From positions 1 to 64,000 of the forward strand of contig NZ_JBHZSG010000009.1 in assembly GCF_043642205.1 (NCBI RefSeq): DNA of 64,000 nt, in the 5' to 3' direction. This document shows, one piece after another, positions 63,969 through 64,000 of the stretch (the first letter of the stretch is position 1; each line of letters begins with the position of its first letter). Origin of the DNA: Thalassotalea_A litorea. GTDB lineage: Bacteria; Pseudomonadota; Gammaproteobacteria; Enterobacterales; Alteromonadaceae. The position numbers and the translations under genes are program-made. The notes below the pieces were generated by a model. The model saw nothing but the letters and a program-made list of their open reading frames with translations, made no database searches and was not told where the DNA came from.

Positions 63969-64000
63969 CGAGCAACTTGAGTTTTGTTGTACTCTCAACG

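Overview
The window looks like chromosomal DNA of a marine gammaproteobacterium of the Alteromonadales (Alteromonadaceae/Colwelliaceae type). The grounds are the rimP-nusA-infB-rbfA-truB-rpsO-pnp-nlpI block with gammaproteobacterial protein sequences, the moderate GC content, and accessory genes for algal or plant polysaccharides (sulfatase, two GH50 enzymes, TonB receptor, SapC, tryptophan-halogenase-like protein). I see no rRNA, tRNA, CRISPR array, prophage or intact insertion sequence.

Layout. 0-2.6 kb: a repeat element cut by the window edge, a lone S1-type sulfatase and an empty 0.9 kb stretch. 2.6-9.5 kb: molybdenum cofactor and molybdate uptake genes: moeA on the plus strand, facing one long minus-strand operon (mobA remnant)-moaB-moaC-moaD-moaE-modA-modB-modC-moeB with tight overlaps. 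10-15.4 kb: NlpC/P60 lipoprotein, AbgT transporter, DUF4242 protein, secreted D-aminoacylase-like amidohydrolase, PEP-CTERM protein. 15.6-19.3 kb: a minus-strand cluster of a trimethyllysine-dioxygenase-like enzyme, a threonine-aldolase-family enzyme and an aldehyde dehydrogenase. In order these are the three steps from N6-trimethyllysine to gamma-butyrobetaine. 19.7-22.3 kb: DUF1800/DUF1501 pair. 22.5-33.7 kb: polysaccharide locus with two tandem GH50 lipoproteins, an SMP-30/lactonase, a TonB receptor, a halogenase-like flavoprotein and SapC. 33.8-39.8 kb: M20 peptidase, small proteins, RhlE-type helicase, HutD and a secreted subtilase. 39.8-40.3 kb: a nest of repeat elements. 40.5-41.2 kb: a 55-residue gene and a cold-shock gene. 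41.6-47 kb: GPH sugar transporter, a GH94 phosphorylase fused to gluconokinase, and a CBM9-like secreted protein. 47.2-59 kb: the translation/RNA operon with leader RNA, promoters and terminators. 59-64 kb: an HExxH metallopeptidase, a fused cysteine desulfurase-SufE protein, an Asp/Glu racemase and a VOC protein.

How the parts work together. Molybdate is imported by ModABC and inserted by MoeA into molybdopterin made with MoaBCDE and MoeB; moaA and an intact mobA must lie elsewhere. The GH94-gluconokinase fusion and its transporter most simply form a route for imported cellobionate (or a similar aldonic disaccharide) to glucose 1-phosphate and 6-phosphogluconate. The dioxygenase-aldolase-dehydrogenase cluster is the most novel-looking system: a bacterial version of the front half of eukaryotic carnitine biosynthesis. 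A family of about 276-bp miniature elements with ATACCAATCACATTAA ends recurs intact or broken at several intergenic sites.
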